From Streptomonospora nanhaiensis (GTDB lineage Bacteria; Actinomycetota; Actinomycetes; Streptosporangiales; Streptosporangiaceae): 64,000 bases of DNA. The notes beneath the pieces were generated by a model that saw only the letters and a list, made by a program, of their open reading frames with translations, was not told where the DNA came from and searched no databases. The position numbers and the translations under genes are program-made. Shown piece after piece: positions 8,528 through 17,578 of the stretch. The stretch is taken from NCBI RefSeq assembly GCF_013410565.1, contig NZ_JACCFO010000001.1, forward strand, positions 5,022,001-5,086,000, written 5' to 3'. Numbering within the stretch: position 1 is the stretch's first letter; each line of letters begins with the position of its first letter.

Positions 8528-9814
8528 TTGGGCGGCGCGGTACGGCCGATTCCGCACGCGAGCACGCAGGCGGCGGTGCTCGACGTCATCCGCGCGGCCG
8601 GCACCATCAGCCGCGTCGGGCTCATCGCGGCGACCGGGTTCACCGGCGCCACCATCTCCACCGTCGTCCGCCGGCTGATCGACGACGACCTCGTCGTCGA
8701 GACCGGCCGCGCGGAGTCCACCGGCGGCAAGCCGCGGGTGCTCCTGCGGCTCAACCCCGCCGCCCGCTACGCGGTGGGCGTGCACCTGGACCACTCCGGG
8801 ATCACCTACGTGCTCACCGACCTCGCCGGCGCGGTGGTGGCGCGCATGTCGCGCACCGGCGCCGGCACCGACGACCCCCCGGCGGTGGTGGCGCGCATCG
8901 CCCGCGAGACCGCCGCGCTGGTCCAGGGCGCGGGCGTTGAGGAGCGGCGGGTGCTGGGGGTGGGCCTGGTGGCCCCGGGGCCCCTCACCGCGCAGTCGGG
9001 CATGCGCCCGGCCCCGCCGGCGCTGCGCGGGTGGGCCGACTTCCGCCTGCACGACGCCGTCCGCGAGGCCGCCGGACTGCCGGTCGTCCTGGGCAACGAC
9101 GCCACCGCGGCGGCGCTGGGGGAGTACTGGTCGGGCGCCGTCAGCGGGTCCGCGACGTTCGCCGCGGTCTACGTCTGCACCGGGATCGGCTCGGGCATCC
9201 TCATCAACGGCATCCCCTACCACGGCACCAGCGGAAACGCCGGCGAGATCGGGCACGTGTGCGTGGCAGCCGACGGCCCGGAGTGCTGGTGCGGCGCGCG
9301 CGGCTGCACCGAGGCGGTGGCGGGCCCGGCGGCGGTGGTGGCGGCGGCCCGCGCCGACCCCGCCACCGCCCGCGCTGCAGGCCTGGCCGATCGGCCGCGC
9401 CGGGGCGCCTCGTCGGTGGCCGCCGACTTCGCGGCGGTGGCCCGCGCCGCGCGCCGGGGCGAACCCGGCCCCCGGGCGCTGATGGACCGCTCGGCCCGCT
9501 ACCTCGCGGTCGCCACGCGCACCCTGGCCACCGTCCTGGACCTCGACCGCGTCGTGCTCACCGGCCAGAGCCTCGCGGTCGCCGGCTCGATCTACCTCCC
9601 CGCCATCCGCGAGGAGCTGGACCGCACGTTCTTCGCCCGCCAGACCCACCCCGTGGCCGTCCAGCTCTCCACGTCGGCCGCCACCGCCCCCGCGATCGGC
9701 GCCGCGACCATGGTCCTGCAGTCCGAACTCGTGCCCCTGCACACCGGCGCACGGATCCCCGCCAACCTCACCGAGGAGGAGCGGACCCGGCGCGCCCCCG
9801 CCGCACGGGGGTGA
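8528..9814 (+). CDS. ROK-family transcriptional regulator
   Basis: I choose TTG 8528 as start because AGGGAGG lies 6 nt upstream; the frame is open further upstream to 8456. The product is about 428 aa: an N-terminal winged helix (ISRVGLIAATGFTGATISTV) then a ROK/hexokinase-like fold. The ROK zinc site is present (GHVCVAADGPECWCGARGC: His and three Cys). The sugar-kinase Asp is present in the GNDATAAALGEY segment, so sugar binding is likely. Such proteins repress sugar-use genes and respond to sugars or sugar phosphates. It is divergent from the secreted hydrolase and could control it. Confidence 0.88.
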   Translation: MGGAVRPIPHASTQAAVLDVIRAAGTISRVGLIAATGFTGATISTVVRRLIDDDLVVETGRAESTGGKPRVLLRLNPAARYAVGVHLDHSGITYVLTDLAGAVVARMSRTGAGTDDPPAVVARIARETAALVQGAGVEERRVLGVGLVAPGPLTAQSGMRPAPPALRGWADFRLHDAVREAAGLPVVLGNDATAAALGEYWSGAVSGSATFAAVYVCTGIGSGILINGIPYHGTSGNAGEIGHVCVAADGPECWCGARGCTEAVAGPAAVVAAARADPATARAAGLADRPRRGASSVAADFAAVARAARRGEPGPRALMDRSARYLAVATRTLATVLDLDRVVLTGQSLAVAGSIYLPAIREELDRTFFARQTHPVAVQLSTSAATAPAIGAATMVLQSELVPLHTGARIPANLTEEERTRRAPAARG

Positions 9815-9830
9815 TACCCGCCCGGACACG

Positions 9831-9870
9831 CCGCGGGCGCCCCGCCGCCGGTGCGGCGGGGCGCCCGCGG
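9831..9870. terminator. Bidirectional terminator hairpin
   Basis: A perfect 18-bp stem (9831-9848 with 9853-9870) closed by the tetraloop CGGT sits between the convergent ROK gene (ends 9814) and the small membrane protein gene (ends 9890). Confidence 0.85.
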
Positions 9871-9889
9871 CGCTCGCGCGGATCGGGGG

Positions 9890-10114
9890 TCAGTCGCCGC
9901 TCTCCCACTTCTCCAGGTAGGAGCGGACGAACGCGATGACACCCGTGATCCCGGCCGTCGTGTAGGCCACGGGGCCGACGGTCTCGGCCGCCGACGTCAC
10001 CAGGCCCGCCGACCCCGCCGCCAGGCCGGCCGCCTGGACGGCCACCACCGCGACCCCGGCGAGCAGGAAGGCGGCCAGGCCGATGCGGAACGCGATGTCG
10101 AGTGCTTTCCTCAT
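9890..10114 (-). CDS. Small two-helix membrane protein next to TRAP permease
   Basis: A 74-aa protein with two hydrophobic segments (about 10-32 and 48-64) and a charged C-terminus (RSYLEKWESGD). It starts 15 nt after the stop of the TRAP large permease and is probably cotranscribed. It is much shorter than a classical DctQ small subunit (about 160-200 aa, four helices), so it could be a minimal small-subunit substitute or an unrelated accessory. I do not recognise a family. Confidence 0.6.
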   Translation of the reverse strand: MRKALDIAFRIGLAAFLLAGVAVVAVQAAGLAAGSAGLVTSAAETVGPVAYTTAGITGVIAFVRSYLEKWESGD

Positions 10115-10129
10115 GGTGGACCCTTCGTC

Positions 10130-11473
10130 TCAGCCGGGGATGGGCAGGAAGCCGACCGCCACCAGTGTGGTGATCAGCAGGGTGGGCAGCACGTACCACA
10201 GCAGCAGCGGCAGGAACGTGCGCGTCGGGTCGACCCCGGCGATACCGCTGGCGATGTAGATCGGGGCGGCGCCCGGCGGGGACGCGCCCTCGGTCGAGGC
10301 GAACATCAGCACCGCCACCGCCGCGACCGTCGGCGACACCCCGGCCCCCACCAGCGCCGTGAAGGCGACGGAGCCGACCGCGACCATGGTCGCCGTGGAG
10401 GTCAGCGGCGCCGCGGCCGCCAGCACGATGACGCCCACGATGAGCGCCAGCACGAACGCCGGCGCGTCGATCGCCGACAGCAGCGACGTCAGCTCCTCGC
10501 CCATGCCCAGTTCGCCCAGCACCGTGGAGGCCGCGAAGGCGAAGAACAGCACCACGCCGATGACCCCGTACTTGGGTCCGGCCTCGCCCAGGAGGTCCCA
10601 CCAGCCGCGCGGGCCGCGCGGCAGGCTGCGCCGGCCCACCACCAGGGTCACCAGGATGACCAGCACCGGGATCCAGGTGATGATGCTGACCGCCTCCATG
10701 GTGCCGGCCCCGGCCCAGGCGTCCAGCCAGGCCGCGACCGCGCCCGTGGTCAGCACCACCGGCACCGCGATCCCCAAGAAGATCAGCAGCGAGGGCCACC
10801 CGGCCGCGAAGGTGCGCCGCAGCGGCTGGGTGAGGCCGGGGTCGACCGGGCCGATCCCGTAGCGCCGCACCAGCGCCCACATCAGCACCAGCCGGTACAG
10901 CAGCAGCCACGCCCCGCCCGCGAACAGCGACAGGAACAGCGCCTCGGCCGAGACCAGCGAGCTGACCGCGCCCAGGCCGGTCAGGATGAACAGCGACGAG
11001 CTGGGCGGGAACGCGATGCCCAGGCCCGCGTTGCCCGCCACGACGGTGGCGGCCAGCCGGGGGTCGATGTTGGCCCGCATCATCCAGGGGATGGTGATCG
11101 ACCCGACGGCCGCGGCGTTGCCCGAGCCCGAGCCCGAGATCGTGCCGAACAGGGCCGACGCCACGGTGGAGACGTAGGCGGGGCCGCCGCGCAGCCGGCC
11201 CAGCAGCGAGTTGAGCATGTCGACCAGCCGGTCCACCAGCCCGGTCCGGCCGAGCAGGAAGCCCATGAACACGAACGCCGAGGCGGCGAACACGACCTCC
11301 TCGGTGGCCGCCGCCCGGATCCCGGCCCACATCAGGCCGGGCGCCTGCGCGCCGCCGAACACGGCGACCACGACGAAGCCGATGACCATGGCCTCGCCGA
11401 TACCGCGCTTGATGACGACGTTCCACAGGATGATCACGCAGATGTAGGCGACGAACGCCCAGAGTCCGATCAC
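10130..11473 (-). CDS. TRAP transporter large permease (DctM-like)
   Basis: The 447-aa polytopic membrane protein has 11-12 helices and conserved DctM motifs: GTISGSGSGNAAAVGSITIP, AFPPSSSL and ASPPGAAPIYIA. TRAP systems are secondary transporters that take up carboxylates using a periplasmic binding protein and a sodium gradient. No DctP/TAXI binding protein and no standard DctQ lie nearby. The gene is on the same strand as, and downstream of, the CoA-transferase/lyase operon, so import of a dicarboxylate feeding those enzymes is a reasonable inference. Confidence 0.85.
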   Translation of the reverse strand: MIGLWAFVAYICVIILWNVVIKRGIGEAMVIGFVVVAVFGGAQAPGLMWAGIRAAATEEVVFAASAFVFMGFLLGRTGLVDRLVDMLNSLLGRLRGGPAYVSTVASALFGTISGSGSGNAAAVGSITIPWMMRANIDPRLAATVVAGNAGLGIAFPPSSSLFILTGLGAVSSLVSAEALFLSLFAGGAWLLLYRLVLMWALVRRYGIGPVDPGLTQPLRRTFAAGWPSLLIFLGIAVPVVLTTGAVAAWLDAWAGAGTMEAVSIITWIPVLVILVTLVVGRRSLPRGPRGWWDLLGEAGPKYGVIGVVLFFAFAASTVLGELGMGEELTSLLSAIDAPAFVLALIVGVIVLAAAAPLTSTATMVAVGSVAFTALVGAGVSPTVAAVAVLMFASTEGASPPGAAPIYIASGIAGVDPTRTFLPLLLWYVLPTLLITTLVAVGFLPIPG

Positions 11474-11809
11474 GGCGCGGACCTACCTTCCTGCTCCGTG
11501 GAGGCGGCGGCGCGGCCGGGCGGCGCGTGCGCGGCCCCGGTCGGGCGGGGGCCGCTGGGGTGGCGGGGGTGATGGGGCGTCGGCATAGGGGACTCCTTCA
11601 GCGCCGATCAGGGGATAGGGGGACCGCGGTCCCCGCTGGGGGCCGGGGCGGGCCGGACGAGGCCGCCCCGGTGGTGGGCCGGGCGCGCGGACGGCGGCGC
11701 GCGGCCGCGCGCGCACCCCGGCGGCGGGCGGGGGCGGGTCGCGCCCGCCGCCCGCCGCCGAGGGGATCGGCGGCCGGGAGCCCCGGATGGGGGCGCCCGG
11801 CCGCCGCCG
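11474..11809. other. Intergenic region between lyase operon and TRAP genes
   Basis: This stretch of about 335 bp is very GC-rich and repetitive in C/G runs. I see no credible gene; open frames here are Pro/Arg-rich and lack ribosome-binding sites. It holds the hairpin described next and should contain the TRAP promoter, which I cannot place. Confidence 0.5.
11768..11806. terminator. Hairpin downstream of the CitE-like gene
   Basis: CGGCGGCCGGG (11768-11778) pairs perfectly with CCCGGCCGCCG (11796-11806). It lies directly after the stop of the CitE-like gene on the minus strand and is a likely terminator of the CaiB-CitE transcript. Confidence 0.65.
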
Positions 11810-12715
11810 TCAGTGGGGGCGCGGAGCGCCCAGGTGGTCGGCGAGCGCGATCGTGCGCAGCGCCGACTCGACGATGGGGGCGTCGATGAACCGCCCGTCG
11901 GGCAGCGCGATGGCGCCCGCGCCGTCGGCCGCGCCCTGCTCGGCCGCCGCGGCGATCTCACGGGCGCGCGCCACCTCTCGCGCGTCGGGGGTGAAGGCGC
12001 GCCGGATCACCTCGACCTGGCGCGGGTGGATGGCGGTGCGGCCGAACATGCCCAGGTCGCGTCCTGCCAGGCAGGACGCGTGCAGGCCCTCGGTGTCGGC
12101 GACGTCGACGTAGGCGGCCATGGCGGGCGCCGGCAGTCCGGCGGCGGCGCAGGCCAGCACCACCCGCGCGCGCAGCCAGGTGTAGGCGGCGTCGCCGCGC
12201 AGGCGCAGCTGCGCCGCCAGGTCGGCCTCGCCCAGGGCCAGCGCCCGCACCGCCGGGTGGGCCGCGACGGCTGCGGCGTTCTCCACCCCCAGCGCGGACT
12301 CCAGCAGGCAGTGGACCTCGGTGGCCGCGCCCAGCCGGGCGGCGACCAGGTCGGCGTCGTCGGGGGTCTCGACCTTGGGCACCCGCACCGCGTCGGGCGC
12401 GGCGGCGCCCAGCGCCGCCAGGGCGTCGAGGTCGCGCGCCCCGTGCTCGCCGCGCGGCGGGTTGATCCGCACGTGGACCCGGGGCCGGCCGGGCGCCCCG
12501 GCCGGGTCCAGGCCGGCGAGGAACTCGACGACGTTGTGCCGCGCGGTGTCCTTGGCGGGCGCCAGCACGGCGTCCTCCAGGTCGAGGATGACCGCGTCGG
12601 CGCCCGAGGCCAGGGCCTTGGCGAACCGGTCGGGGCGGTCGCCGGGCACGTACAGCCAGGCCACCAAGGGCGGGCGGGCGGCGGCGGGCGTACCCGCCGG
12701 GGAGCCGGAGGTCAC
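11810..12715 (-). CDS. CitE/HpcH-type acyl-CoA lyase
   Basis: The product is 301 aa starting at GTG 12715, whose GTGA overlaps the stop of the CoA-transferase gene (translational coupling). TIM-barrel motifs of the CitE/malyl-CoA lyase family are visible: LYVPGDRPDRFAKAL, ILDLEDAV, the substrate Arg in VRINPP, LLESALGVENAA and ALGEADLAAQ (Mg ligands Glu and Asp). Standalone CitE-like enzymes cleave malyl-, methylmalyl- or citramalyl-CoA to acetyl- or propionyl-CoA plus a keto acid. Citrate lyase itself is unlikely because no alpha or gamma subunit genes occur. It probably acts on the thioester made by the upstream transferase. Confidence 0.85.
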   Translation of the reverse strand: MTSGSPAGTPAAARPPLVAWLYVPGDRPDRFAKALASGADAVILDLEDAVLAPAKDTARHNVVEFLAGLDPAGAPGRPRVHVRINPPRGEHGARDLDALAALGAAAPDAVRVPKVETPDDADLVAARLGAATEVHCLLESALGVENAAAVAAHPAVRALALGEADLAAQLRLRGDAAYTWLRARVVLACAAAGLPAPAMAAYVDVADTEGLHASCLAGRDLGMFGRTAIHPRQVEVIRRAFTPDAREVARAREIAAAAEQGAADGAGAIALPDGRFIDAPIVESALRTIALADHLGAPRPH

Positions 12716-13899
12716 GCGACCACCCCCGCCTCGCGCAGCCGCGCGATGTCGTCGGCGCCGTAGCCCAGGCCGCCCAGGACCTCCTCGGAGTGGGCGCCCT
12801 TGGGCGGCCCGGCCCAGCGGATCTCGCCGGGGGTGTCCGACAGGCGGAACACCACGTTCTGCAGCGCGACCGAGCCCAGTTCCTCGTCGGGCACGTGCAC
12901 GATCGACTCCAGCGCCGCGTACTGCGGGTCCTCGGCGATGTCGCGCACGTCGTAGATCGGCGCGACGGCCGCCTGCGCCTCCTCGAAGGCCGCGATCACC
13001 TCGTCGGCGTCGCGCTCGGCGATCCACCCGCCCACCGCCGCGTCGAGTTCGTCGGCGTGCTCGGCGCGGGTGCGGCCCGAGGCGAACCACGGCTCCTCGA
13101 CCAGGTCGGGCCGCCCGACCAGGCGCACCACCCGCTCGGCGATGCTCTGGGCGCTGGTGGAGACGGCCAGCCAGCGGCCGTCGCGCGTGCGGTAGGTGTT
13201 GCGGGGGGCGTTGCTGGAGGAGCGGTTGCCGGTGCGCCGGGGCACGGTGCCCAGGGCGTGGTAGGCGGTGATCTGCGGACCGAGGACGGTGAGGATGGGC
13301 TCGATGATCGCGAGGTCCACGACCTGGCCGCGCCCGGTGCGCTCGCGGGCGTGCAGCGCGACCATGACGCCGTAGGCCACGGCCAGCGCCGCGATCCCGT
13401 CGGCCAGGGCGAGCGGGGGCAGGGTGGGCGGGCCGTCGGGCTCGCCGGTGACGGCGGCGAACCCGCTCATGGCCTCGGCCAGCGTGCCGAAGCCGGGGCG
13501 GTGGGCCATCGGCCCCTTCTGCCCGAACCCGGTGACGCGCGCGATGACCAGGCGCGGGTTGACCTCCCACAGCCGCTCGGGGGAGAGGTTCCACCGCTCC
13601 AGCGTGCCGGGGCGGAAGTTCTCGATCAGGACGTCGGCGTCGGCGAGCAGCCGCAGCGCGACCTCCTGGCCCTCGGGGACCGAGAAGTCGACGGCGGTGA
13701 CGCGCTTGTTGCGGGAGAGCAGCTTCCACCACAGGCCGACGCCGTCCTTGGCCTGGCCGTGCCCGCGCGAGGGGTCGCCGCGGCGGGGGTGCTCGACCTT
13801 GATCACGTCGGCGCCGAAGTCGCCGAGGTAGGTGGCCGCCATCGGACCGGCGAACAGGGTCGCCGCGTCGATGACCCGGATGTTTCCCAGGGGTTGCAT
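12712..13899 (-). CDS. CaiB/BaiF family (class III) CoA-transferase
   Basis: The product is 395 aa from ATG 13899. Family landmarks are the N-terminal IRVIDAATLFAGPMAA, GADVIKVEHP, LIENFRPGTLERW and MSGFAAVTGEPDGPP. Class III transferases move CoA between carboxylic acids, often dicarboxylates, through an aspartyl-CoA intermediate. In formyl-CoA transferase the catalytic Asp follows a P-x-F/Y motif; here that site reads PGFG (G138), so the catalytic Asp is not evident at the usual place, though this may be a subgroup trait. Coupling to a CitE-like lyase suggests activation of a hydroxydicarboxylate such as malate or citramalate. Confidence 0.85.
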   Translation of the reverse strand: MQPLGNIRVIDAATLFAGPMAATYLGDFGADVIKVEHPRRGDPSRGHGQAKDGVGLWWKLLSRNKRVTAVDFSVPEGQEVALRLLADADVLIENFRPGTLERWNLSPERLWEVNPRLVIARVTGFGQKGPMAHRPGFGTLAEAMSGFAAVTGEPDGPPTLPPLALADGIAALAVAYGVMVALHARERTGRGQVVDLAIIEPILTVLGPQITAYHALGTVPRRTGNRSSSNAPRNTYRTRDGRWLAVSTSAQSIAERVVRLVGRPDLVEEPWFASGRTRAEHADELDAAVGGWIAERDADEVIAAFEEAQAAVAPIYDVRDIAEDPQYAALESIVHVPDEELGSVALQNVVFRLSDTPGEIRWAGPPKGAHSEEVLGGLGYGADDIARLREAGVVA

Positions 13900-13906
13900 G
13901 AGGCTG

Positions 13907-13935
13907 CATCTTATAAAATATGGGATATAGGTCAA
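13907..13935 (-). promoter_or_regulatory. Promoter and ATAT-GGG-ATAT operator of the CoA-transferase operon
   Basis: On the minus strand TTGACC (13935-13930) and TAAGAT (around 13913-13908) are spaced by 16 bp, with the ATG (13899) only 8 nt beyond, so a near-leaderless transcript is expected. The spacer contains the perfect palindrome ATATGGGATAT (13918-13928) in an AT-rich island unlike its surroundings. It is a likely binding site for the divergent FCD regulator; a bound dimer would cover the spacer between -35 and -10. Confidence 0.55.
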
Positions 13936-14014
13936 CCCCTTGTGTGGCCTGGGCCGCACCTCGGGGCCCACTAGAATTGGCGCCACCGGTTCCGCTCAGG
14001 GAGGAGACGCCCCA

Positions 14015-14743
14015 GTGGCTCGCGCCAGGACCCGCGGCTCAGCGGGGGCGGCCACTCCCGCCGCTCCGGCCCGCCGCCCCCCGGGCAGCAAGGCCGACTA
14101 CGTCCACGAGGTCCTGCGCCACGAGATCCTCAACGGCGAACTCCCGCCCGGCGCCGCCATCGGCCAGGAGGAGATCGCCGCCCGCCTCGGGGTCTCCATC
14201 ACGCCGGTGCGCGAGGCGCTGCGCCGCCTGGAGAGCGACGGCCTGATCTCCTACCGCGCCCACCACGGCGCCACGGTCTCGGAACTGGGCTCGGGCGCCG
14301 CCGAGGAGCTGTACCTGCTGCGCGCGGCGGTCGAGGGGCTCACCGCCCGGCTGGCGGCCGCCCGCATCACCCCCGAGGGCCTGGACCTGCTGCGCGGCAT
14401 CCACGAGCGCATGCGCGGCGCCGACGCCCACCAGGCGGCCCAGGACAGCCGGCTGTTCCACCAGACGGTCGCCGACATCGGCGGCCCGGCGTTCCTGGCC
14501 GCCCACGTGCGCTCCATCCGGCAGAACAACCCGGTGCCGCCGTCGGTGTCGCTGTGGAACGACCCCGACAACGCCCGCCTGTTCCTCGACGCCCACGAAC
14601 GCCTGCTGGAGGCGCTGGAGCGGCGCGACGCGGAGGCGGCCGAGCGGATCATGTCCGAGCACATCCAGGCGAGCGCGGTCGCGCGGACGGCGGCCAACAG
14701 CGCCGAGCGCGCCGACGCCCAACCACCGGCGGCCCCGGAGTAG
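14015..14743 (+). CDS. GntR-family regulator, FCD (FadR) subfamily
   Basis: The 242-aa product starts at GTG 14015 with GGGAGGAG just upstream. After a basic Pro/Ala-rich lead of about 25 residues comes a GntR winged helix (IGQEEIAARLGVSITPVREA) and an all-helical FCD ligand domain with the metal-binding His pattern (FHQTVADIGG, DAHERLLEAL, HIQAS). FCD regulators bind carboxylate ligands, commonly with a divalent metal. It is divergent from the CaiB-CitE operon and most likely represses it until its di- or hydroxy-acid substrate is present. Confidence 0.9.
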   Translation: MARARTRGSAGAATPAAPARRPPGSKADYVHEVLRHEILNGELPPGAAIGQEEIAARLGVSITPVREALRRLESDGLISYRAHHGATVSELGSGAAEELYLLRAAVEGLTARLAAARITPEGLDLLRGIHERMRGADAHQAAQDSRLFHQTVADIGGPAFLAAHVRSIRQNNPVPPSVSLWNDPDNARLFLDAHERLLEALERRDAEAAERIMSEHIQASAVARTAANSAERADAQPPAAPE

Positions 14744-14981
14744 CGGCCGCCCGGGCGGCCCCGCGGCCGGTCCGGTGCCGGCGCCGCCCCGAGCGCGGCC
14801 GGGGCGGACGTAGGAGGGCCGGACACGGACCGGGTGGCCAGGTCGCCCGCAGAACACCGTCTTTCGGCGCCCGCCGCCCCGCCTGTGGTAACCAGGGGTC
14901 ACCGCAGGTCCGCGCCGCCGCGCCCGCGCCGCCGGCACCCATTGCCGGCGGCCGCGCCACCGACCGACACCGAGGGGTCCC

Positions 14982-15530
14982 ATGCCCAACGCCGACATCA
15001 TGGTCGAACTCGTCGACCCCGAGGGCACCGCCGTCGCCGTCTCCGAGAAGCTCGCCGCCCACCAGCCGCCGGGCGCCCTGCACCGCGCGTTCTCGGTCTT
15101 CCTGTTCTCCGCCGACGGCCGGATGCTGCTGCAGCGCCGCGCCCACGACAAGTACCACTCGCCCGGCGTGTGGTCCAACACCTGCTGCGGCCACCCCTAC
15201 CCCGGCGAGCCCCCGTTCCTGGCCGCCACCCGCCGCACCGTCGAGGAGTTGGGCGCCGCCCCCACCCTCCTCGCCGAAGCCGGAACGGTCACCTACGACC
15301 TCCCCGATCCCGCATCGGGCCTGGTCGAGAAGGAGTACAACCACCTCTTCGTCGGCCGCCTGGGCGCCCCCCTCAACCCCGACCCCCTGGAGGTCGCCGA
15401 GACCACCCTCGTCACCCCCGAGTCCCTGGCCGCCCTCGTCGCCTCGTCCCCCTTCTCGGTGTGGTTCCCCACCGTCCTCGCCGCCGCCCGCCCCGCCATC
15501 CGCCGCACCTTCCCCGACGCCGGCTGGTAG
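14982..15530 (+). CDS. idi: Isopentenyl-diphosphate delta-isomerase, type 1
   Basis: The 182-aa protein has a Nudix-like IDI fold with the catalytic Cys in NTCCGHP (C68/C69), metal-binding His (H57, H71), the acidic site EKEYNH (E116/E118) and the substrate Arg/Lys in LLQRRAHDKYHSPGVWSN. It interconverts isopentenyl and dimethylallyl diphosphate in isoprenoid synthesis, using Mg/Mn. It stands alone here with no mevalonate or carotenoid genes nearby, so it probably serves general isoprenoid supply. Length and motifs fit the family well. Confidence 0.95.
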   Translation: MPNADIMVELVDPEGTAVAVSEKLAAHQPPGALHRAFSVFLFSADGRMLLQRRAHDKYHSPGVWSNTCCGHPYPGEPPFLAATRRTVEELGAAPTLLAEAGTVTYDLPDPASGLVEKEYNHLFVGRLGAPLNPDPLEVAETTLVTPESLAALVASSPFSVWFPTVLAAARPAIRRTFPDAGW

Positions 15531-15566
15531 CCGCGGCCCCGCCCCCGGACGCGGTGCCCGGTGCGT

Positions 15567-15609
15567 CTCCCTTCCGGTGCCGCCGCCGTGGGCCGACACC
15601 GGAAGGGAG
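15567..15609. terminator. Bidirectional terminator hairpin
   Basis: CTCCCTTCCGGTG (15567-15579) pairs perfectly with CACCGGAAGGGAG (15597-15609), between the stop of idi (15530) and the stop of the convergent DUF4041 gene (15616). Confidence 0.8.
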
Positions 15610-15615
15610 GGTGCC

Positions 15616-17287
15616 TCAGTCGGCGGCCGTTGCCGCGGGAGCCGGTTCCCCGCCGGACTCGGCGACGCTCTGCCTGTACTCGGCGGCCTCCGACGTCTCG
15701 GTGTACTGGAGGAGATCGCCGGCGACGCTTTCGAGGAGTTCGCGGACCTCGGCCGGTGTGGCGTAGAAGAACTCCCGCCGCTGGTTGACCCGGTTGACCC
15801 GCTTGTCGGCGAGCCTGCGGTGGAGTTCGGCCTCGACCCCCACCGCGTCGTTGGAGAAGTGCAGGGCGTGTACGTCGAAGTTGAACGGGACCGAGGCGTC
15901 ACTGAGCTCCCGCACCCGGTCGAGCGGGTCGAGGCGGCGGGTCATCCCCACCTTCACCATGCGCTCGCCGAAGGAACCGAGGTTGGAGATGACGTAGACG
16001 TATCCGGCGCGGACGTTCGCGGCCCGCTCCTCCACGTCGTCCATGGCCTTGGCGATGTCGTCGATCTGCCCCTGCAGGCGCTGGGCGCCGCCCTCGTCGC
16101 CCTTCGCGCGGAGGGCTGCCAGCGCGTTCTCGTAGTGGCGGCGCTCCTTCTCCAATCGCGCCTTCTCCCGCTCCAGTTCGGCCTGCGCCAAACGCTCCTC
16201 GCGCAGCCGCGCCTTCTCCTCGCGTTCGCGCTCCTTCTCCTCGGCGAGTTTGTTCAGGTGGTCGGCGGTCAGTTCCAGTTCGCGGAGGCGAAGCCGGTGG
16301 TAATTGTGGGATATGCGGATGTCCATGGACCGGCCGAGCTTCTCGACGGTGGAACGTGTCTTGCCGAGCCGCTCCTTGGCGGTCGCGAGCTTGTAGGGCT
16401 TCATACCGCGCACCAGGTTGTCAGCCTCGTTGTTGTAGGCGCGCAACAGCAGTTTGGAGAACTCGCCCACCATGCGGCGCCCTTCGGCGAGTGAGTCGTT
16501 CAACGTGAAGTTCGTGGTGGCCTGGACCGCTCCGCCGTCCTTGCGGTTCATGGCCTTGATCTCGTCCTTGAGCACGGCGAGTTCCGCCTTGTAGGCGACG
16601 GAGTCGTCCAGCGGATGCGCGTACTCATAGACGCCGGCCTCCTGCAGGGCCGCGATGTCCTCGGTCACGACGATCTGGCGCTGCAGTTCGCCGATGCGCG
16701 CCCACAGCCGCTCGGACTCGGCCACGGCGCGCGCGACCTCCGCGTGGTGGGCGGCCTCCACTTGGCGGTGGGCCTGCTGCGCCTGCTCGAACTCCCGGGT
16801 GTGGCGCTGCTGCAGTTCGGCGATGTCGTCGCCCAGCCGCCGCTTGACCTCCTCCAGTTCGACGGCGTCCAGCACGCCGAGGCGCTCCAGTTCGGCTCGC
16901 AGGCGGGCGTTCTCCTCAGCGAGGCGGTTGACCTTGTTCGCCAGTTCGCGGGCCTTGGAACGAGCGCCGAAAAGTCCGATCTCGGTGTCGACCAGGGGGG
17001 GTGGCCGACGGCTGGGTGGAGGGTTGCGGCTGCCCCGGCCCTCCTTCCGGCGGCGGATCGGCCGCCGGTTGGGGCGGTACGGACGGGGAAGCGACGGGGA
17101 CCCAGAACTGCCAGCCCGCAGGCGCGGGACCCCACGCGGCGTTGGGACGCCAGCCCGGAGGCGGCACCCAGCCGGGCGGCGGCGCGGGCCAGTTCGGAGG
17201 GGAGTTGTAGCGGTACCCCTCGAACGAGGTTCCCGGGTAGGGCGGGGCGGGCCGGCCGCCGGAGGGATCGCGGCTCTCCTGTCGCAT
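15616..17287 (-). CDS. DUF4041 / T5orf172 GIY-YIG coiled-coil protein, interrupted by a frameshift
   Basis: The natural protein would start at ATG 17287 with a Pro/Trp-rich N-terminal region (APPPGWVPPPGWRP), but this frame and the main body are out of phase. The switch falls in a run of seven Gs (16995-17001; Cs in the coding sense): one fewer C joins PSATP to LVDTEIGLFGARSKA. The rest of the body runs to 15616: long charged coiled coils, a DUF4041 core, a second helical coiled coil rich in Glu/Lys/Arg, and a C-terminal T5orf172 GIY-YIG-like domain (GYVYVISNLGSFGERMVKVG then RRLDPLDRVREL). Function is unknown; family members occur near mobile and defence genes. The homopolymer makes sequencing error or slippage both possible. 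Confidence 0.8.
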
Positions 17288-17578
17288 GGAGCTCCCATGG
17301 AATTGGCGACCGAGCGGGGGACGCGGCAGACAAAAAGGATTGACGTCGTCGGTATTGGGCGAAATGCTACGACGTGGAGCAGCAACGCGGGCCGGTTTTC
17401 CACCGGGGAAGGTCGGAAAATCAGAAGACGGCAGGCCATGCCGCAAGGCGATCATCGGCGGTCCCGGTTTTCCACAGCCGCCGCGCTCGACTGGCGCCCC
17501 GTGGCCGGGGCGCGGGAACCTGGGTGTGCGGTCGGGTGTGCGGATCCCGGCACAGGTCGGGAAGGGGCGGTGGGGGCT

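Noticed and set aside
11810-12715. Citrate lyase beta subunit
   Set aside because: No alpha subunit, gamma (acyl carrier) or accessory cit genes are near; a standalone acyl-CoA lyase fits better.
11810-13909. A 699-aa fusion of the CitE-like lyase with upstream sequence
   Set aside because: The N-terminal 398 residues are the CoA-transferase gene read in a wrong frame. The lyase starts at GTG 12715.
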